Source: JAHRVQ01 sp051278195
Lineage (GTDB): Bacteria > Pseudomonadota > Gammaproteobacteria > Pseudomonadales > Azotimanducaceae
Assembly: GCA_051278195.1 (NCBI GenBank)
Contig: JBNMQM010000019.1
Span: forward strand, 1-64,000
DNA length: 64,000 bases
Direction: 5' to 3'
Shown here: positions 60,800-64,000 of the stretch, one piece after another
Layout: each line of letters starts with the position of its first letter
How positions within the stretch are numbered: position 1 is the first letter of the stretch
The notes under the pieces: generated by a model
Seen by the model: the letters and a program-made list of their open reading frames with translations, nothing else
Databases searched by the model: none
Told to the model about the DNA's origin: nothing
Position numbers and translations under genes: made by a program

Positions 60800-60825
60800 A
60801 GCTCGTCTTAATAGCTCGTCTTAAT
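60800..60825. repeat. 13-bp tandem duplication
   Basis: AGCTCGTCTTAAT is present twice in tandem, starting 1 bp upstream of the acyl-CoA dehydrogenase start codon. This has displaced whatever ribosome site was originally close to the start. Confidence 0.9.
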
Positions 60826-60867
60826 AGCTTCTCTATTGTGGTTGTCATTTCGGCGCCTGGTAGAAAT

Positions 60868-60883
60868 AAATATACACATATTT
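60868..60883. promoter_or_regulatory. Palindrome upstream of acyl-CoA dehydrogenase B and TetR
   Basis: AAATAT, ACAC, ATATTT: a small inverted repeat in the divergent gap. A related AAATACACATACATT lies at 62596-62610 between the divergent PhyH and crotonase genes. Both could be sites for the TetR protein encoded at 60996. Weak evidence. Confidence 0.4.
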
Positions 60884-60995
60884 TTTTAGCAACACCAAGA
60901 ATCGTTACACAATTAACGAAAGCAAAACATTCAACTGGCTATGAGAAAGCGCGAACACTAAGATTCGGTCTGAATAAGTTGAGTTCAATAGCGGT

Positions 60996-61637
60996 ATGGG
61001 CACAAAAGAAAATGACAACTGGCAGTCTCAAAAAAGCTCTTTGACAAAAGACCGAATTGTCATCGCAACACTGGAGTGTATTGTCGACTATGGCTACGAA
61101 AACACGACAATGGCGAAGATTGCAAAGGCGGCGAAGGTATCGCAGGGTTCCATGCAATACCACTTTCCGGCAAAGATCGATGTCATGAAGGCAGCGGTCA
61201 ACTATCTTCACGCGAAGCGTTTGTCGGACCATCAACGCGACCTAGAGGAAACACCGGAAGGTGTAGATCGTATGGCTCATGCAATCGATGTGTACTGGCG
61301 GCACCTGTTTGAAGGTCACTATATTGCCTACCAAGATTTAGTCATAGCGGCACGCACTCACCCAGAGCTCGCGGATGTCCTGAAGCCGGCCTATCAACGT
61401 TTTGTTAAATCATGGCGCAGGGATTTTCTATCGAGAATTCCGCAGGGCAGCAAAGATCGGGAAAAATATGACCTCATTTGCGATATAGGTCAGTACCAAA
61501 TGGAGGGCCTAGCGTTCGGCAGGCTGAATAATCAACTGAGCGCCGCCAGGACTCAGAAAGTTTTGGAGTTCACTAAAAAACTACTGGTCGAAATGACGTC
61601 CGAGCTTGAGATCACCTCTCTCAAACCTGCTAAGTAA
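60996..61637 (+). CDS. TetR-family transcriptional regulator (second)
   Basis: 213 residues. The helix-turn-helix (T-T-M-A-K-I-A-K-A-A-K-V-S-Q-G-S-M-Q-Y-H-F) is canonical. The ligand-binding half includes Y-W-R-H-L-F-E-G-H-Y-I-A-Y-Q-D-L, similar to regulators of fatty-acid or CoA-ester metabolism. It faces acyl-CoA dehydrogenase B divergently and is followed at once by the convergent PhyH gene (1-bp gap). It probably controls this fatty-acid-like catabolic group. Confidence 0.9.
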   Translation: MGTKENDNWQSQKSSLTKDRIVIATLECIVDYGYENTTMAKIAKAAKVSQGSMQYHFPAKIDVMKAAVNYLHAKRLSDHQRDLEETPEGVDRMAHAIDVYWRHLFEGHYIAYQDLVIAARTHPELADVLKPAYQRFVKSWRRDFLSRIPQGSKDREKYDLICDIGQYQMEGLAFGRLNNQLSAARTQKVLEFTKKLLVEMTSELEITSLKPAK

Positions 61638-61638
61638 T

Positions 61639-62550
61639 TCAAGGCGCCCAGGCTACCGGAAATACTTCCGGAAATTCTTCCAGATGCTGACCATCTTTCG
61701 GATCAAAGTCATACAGAGCCAAGGGATCCGGAATCGCCTGACTGCGACGGCGCAGATAAGTCACATCGGGACCAGCCCACAACGACGCATGTGAACGCCT
61801 GGGGTGTTCAAGCTCCACGCCACCCAACGCAGAGTGAAGAATATTGCCGTGGAACAGCAGCACATCACCCGGTTCGTAGTCCCACCCCATGATGTCAAAT
61901 GAATCCCGCAGTCGGTCAATATTCGGCAACTCTGGCAGAGCAGGATCTAGGAATGAATCAAAGTAGGTCCAGTGCTCATGCGCTTCTTTGCCGATAAGTA
62001 CTTTGCCCGCGGTAAAAGCTGCCTCGAGAACCTTGGCGCCTTCAGGGTCATGACCGGGATCCATACCCACAGGCGGCCGGTAAGTCGCGTTCCATAAATG
62101 GGAACCTCTCACAACTTCCATACTGATATTTCGCGGCGCTGCGTCAGCACAGACCCAAGCACGAACCAGCTGGTGACCTGACACGTTGTAGTAACAGGTG
62201 TCCTGGTGCCATGCACTGGGGGCGATCATACCAGCAGGCTTATAGAACATCTGATCCATGTAAAAACGAACGGGTGCGTTGAGTACCGAACCGACGATTG
62301 AGGCAATCGGCGATTCATCTAGAATCTGTTTTAGCTTCGGCGAATGCGTCGCGGGCCATTGATCAATTCGAAGGGGTTGCGCCACACCGGCAGACATACC
62401 GTCAGGGTGATTGTTTGCGTATTCCAAACCTTCCTCAAGCACTGCCGTCCAGTCCTTGCCCATGATGCCTTTCAACATCACAGCACCGTCACGGTGGAAA
62501 TTTTCGGTTTCTTCTTTCGTCACCTCACGGAGCAATTCTGACATAGCCAT
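61639..62550 (-). CDS. Phytanoyl-CoA dioxygenase (PhyH) family protein
   Basis: 303 residues of the PhyH 2OG/Fe(II) oxygenase family. The facial triad is visible as W-H-Q-D-T (His and Asp) and the distal His in N-I-L-H-S-A-L. The 2OG-binding Arg probably lies in R-R-S-H-A-S-L. Members hydroxylate branched acyl-CoA, ectoine-like or other small molecules, so the name does not fix the substrate. A neighbouring acyl-CoA dehydrogenase and crotonase make an acyl-CoA plausible. The start is ATG at 62550; ATG at 62544 is possible. Confidence 0.88.
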   Translation of the reverse strand: MAMSELLREVTKEETENFHRDGAVMLKGIMGKDWTAVLEEGLEYANNHPDGMSAGVAQPLRIDQWPATHSPKLKQILDESPIASIVGSVLNAPVRFYMDQMFYKPAGMIAPSAWHQDTCYYNVSGHQLVRAWVCADAAPRNISMEVVRGSHLWNATYRPPVGMDPGHDPEGAKVLEAAFTAGKVLIGKEAHEHWTYFDSFLDPALPELPNIDRLRDSFDIMGWDYEPGDVLLFHGNILHSALGGVELEHPRRSHASLWAGPDVTYLRRRSQAIPDPLALYDFDPKDGQHLEEFPEVFPVAWAP

Positions 62551-62694
62551 CGTTGTTTAATCTCTTTCGCCGTTAGTGTTAGCATACCTATAAATAAATA
62601 CACATACATTGTTTTATAGTAGATTGTTTTTACAATGAGAGTTTTTGCAACAAACAGCCTTCCAATAAAAAAATAGGCTTCCAGAGGGAAACAC

Positions 62695-63591
62695 ATGTCA
62701 GCATCATTTGAGTACATCGACTATCAAGTTGAAAATGGCCGCGCACGCATCACCCTGAACCGCCCCGAAAAGCGCAATGCCTTGTCGATTGAACTGGTTG
62801 AAGAATTGCGGGATGCACTTTGGGAAGCGGATGATGACACCTCAGTCCATTGCGTCATTCTAAAAGGGGCTGGTCGATCTTTCTGCGCAGGATACGATCT
62901 GACCCCAAGTCGAACTCGGAAAGATGATGACGTTGAAAGACGCAAACGGACGAGCATGGATGATGATGCCTGGGGCATAGAACGCTTCCAAAGATGCCTG
63001 CGAACCCTAACCGAAATGCACAAACCTACCATCGCCCAGATTCACGGTCACTGTTACGCCGGCGGCACCGATCTGGCGCTCTACTGCGACATGCTGATCT
63101 GCGCCGACAACGCCAGCATTGGCTACTCCGCACTGCGCAATATGGGCGCCGCTCCAAACCAGATGTGGCTCTACCATATCGGACCGCAATGGACGAAGCG
63201 GTTGCTACTAACTGGTGACACACTCACCGGCAAAGACGCCGCTCACATCGGCCTTGTACTGAAGTCTGTGCCCGAAGAGAATCTTGAACAGGAGGTTGAA
63301 GGGCTTGCTGACCGACTGAGCTGGATTGATCCGGAAATGTTATCGGCAAACAAACGCATCATCAACCTAGGCATGGAATTGATGGGAGCAGGCACGCTGC
63401 AGCGCCTGGCCGCTGAGAACGACGCCCGCGCTCACACGACAAAGGCAGCGAGAGACGTATTCAAACAAATATCGACCGAAGGACTCAGAGCTGCCCTTCA
63501 AGACAGAGACGCACCATTCGGTGACAGCCGGGCTCAGGTCATTGGACCTGAAATCCGTGATGAAAACGGCAGACTAGTAGACCGACAGTAA
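62695..63591 (+). CDS. Enoyl-CoA hydratase/isomerase (crotonase) family protein
   Basis: 298 residues. N-R-P-E-K-R-N-A-L-S opens the fold, A-G-R-S-F-C-A-G-Y-D-L supplies the first oxyanion-hole NH, and H-G-H-C-Y-A-G-G-T-D-L-A-L the second. The usual catalytic Glu in the G-G-x-E-L region is Asp here (G-G-T-D-L), so it may have other crotonase chemistry than simple hydration. A 29-residue insertion rich in Asp/Arg (~70-95) and a longer C-terminus (~255-298) set it apart from FadB-like hydratases. Divergent from PhyH. Confidence 0.9.
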   Translation: MSASFEYIDYQVENGRARITLNRPEKRNALSIELVEELRDALWEADDDTSVHCVILKGAGRSFCAGYDLTPSRTRKDDDVERRKRTSMDDDAWGIERFQRCLRTLTEMHKPTIAQIHGHCYAGGTDLALYCDMLICADNASIGYSALRNMGAAPNQMWLYHIGPQWTKRLLLTGDTLTGKDAAHIGLVLKSVPEENLEQEVEGLADRLSWIDPEMLSANKRIINLGMELMGAGTLQRLAAENDARAHTTKAARDVFKQISTEGLRAALQDRDAPFGDSRAQVIGPEIRDENGRLVDRQ

Positions 63592-63651
63592 CGGATATTA
63601 ATATAGAGACGAGCTCGCCACTAACAATCGATCTAAGTAGGAGAGAAAACA

Positions 63652-64000
63652 ATGGCTATGCAGGACATCACGCCACTAAACGACCAACTGGCAGACATTA
63701 TCGTTCGATCAGATGAACCTTGGATCGAAACAGAGCCGGACAAAGCCTGGATAAAGGTACTGTGGACCGGACCGGAAACTGGCCGTTGGTCTGCTCTTTT
63801 TCGTTGGAAGAAAGGTTACGTGGCGCAAAAACACAAGCACCTCTCTGATGCCCATACGTTTATTCTCAAAGGCAAGTTGCAGGTTCGCGACGGCATCTTA
63901 AACGCGGGTGACTATGACTATGAACCCAATGGTGTGTTGCACGATGCCACCATAGCGCTAGAAGATACTGAATACCTGTTCATCTGCGATGGCCCCGTGA
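63652..64000 (+). CDS. Cupin-domain protein (ChrR/ARD-like), truncated by window end
   Basis: The first 116 codons are visible; the gene continues beyond the window. AGGAGAG lies 7 nt before the ATG. The sequence L-F-R-W-K-K-G-Y-V-A-Q-K-H-K-H-L-S-D-A-H-T-F-I with G-K-L-Q-V-R-D-G and Y-E-P-N-G-V-L-H-D-A-T is a cupin barrel with metal-binding histidines (H-K-H, then H-D). It is close to acetylacetone dioxygenase/ChrR-type cupins. It follows the crotonase by 60 bp and is probably in the same operon. Confidence 0.85.
   Translation, partial: MAMQDITPLNDQLADIIVRSDEPWIETEPDKAWIKVLWTGPETGRWSALFRWKKGYVAQKHKHLSDAHTFILKGKLQVRDGILNAGDYDYEPNGVLHDATIALEDTEYLFICDGPV

Noticed and set aside
1..64000. CRISPR arrays, tRNA or rRNA genes, prophage or integron structures
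   Set aside because: None could be recognised by eye in this window; small RNAs without a clear structure would be missed.

Overview
The window looks like chromosomal DNA of a gammaproteobacterium of moderate GC content. The evidence is a TopB-like topoisomerase III N-terminus, an E. coli-type transaldolase, a SrmB/RhlE-like DEAD helicase and a PEP-CTERM-like protein. The many acyl-CoA, SDR, P450, carotenoid-oxygenase and nitroreductase genes resemble the lipid/terpenoid-degrading accessory gene sets of aquatic Gammaproteobacteria. The taxonomic placement is inference. No rRNA, tRNA or CRISPR array was seen.

Layout: 1-6.6 kb holds a topB fragment and housekeeping or signalling genes (WD40 protein, MBL hydrolase, CBS-GGDEF cyclase, DEAD helicase, GFA protein, GST). 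6.6-10.6 kb is a minus-strand catabolic run (SDR remnant, PNPOx-like, nitroreductase, SDR, carotenoid oxygenase). 11-17 kb carries an ECF sigma/membrane-protein pair, a decayed DUF6498 gene, lipoproteins, a porin and a PEP-CTERM-like protein. 17-25 kb has a decayed histidine kinase, an esterase, an atypical SDR, a second carotenoid oxygenase with an SRPBCC protein, a PAS gene broken by TAG, and a DsbA-like protein. 25-31 kb has an intact hybrid kinase, an amidase, an IS66 remnant and a three-frame lipoprotein pseudogene. 31-43 kb has transaldolase, acyl-CoA dehydrogenase, P450, a 2OG oxygenase, a peroxiredoxin interrupted by TGA, a monooxygenase-fold protein, nitroreductase, acyl-CoA synthetase and an S9 peptidase. 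43-54 kb has TetR- and MarR-controlled clusters plus several decayed genes (PHP phosphodiesterase, amidohydrolase, SppA). 53-64 kb has a redoxin interrupted by TGA, GST, SDR, MDR, a two-subunit MaoC hydratase, an AhpD-like gene interrupted by TGA, ThuA, acyl-CoA dehydrogenase, TetR, PhyH, crotonase and a cupin.

The most striking signal is three separate redox genes that are each cut by one in-frame TGA exactly at a redox-active cysteine position: W-U-P-Y-C in a membrane-anchored peroxiredoxin-like protein, W-U-G-C in a redoxin, and C-R-Y-U in an AhpD-like protein. Each TGA is followed within about 10-25 nt by a hairpin with G in its apical loop, as expected for a bacterial SECIS element. I read all three as selenoproteins; standard gene calling would split each into two hypothetical genes.

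The second theme is decay. At least ten genes are broken by nonsense codons, frameshifts or deletions, and short 11-13 bp tandem duplications recur around gene ends. The intact genes suggest an organism that activates and beta-oxidises cyclic or branched carbon compounds and relies on several thiol/selenol redox enzymes.
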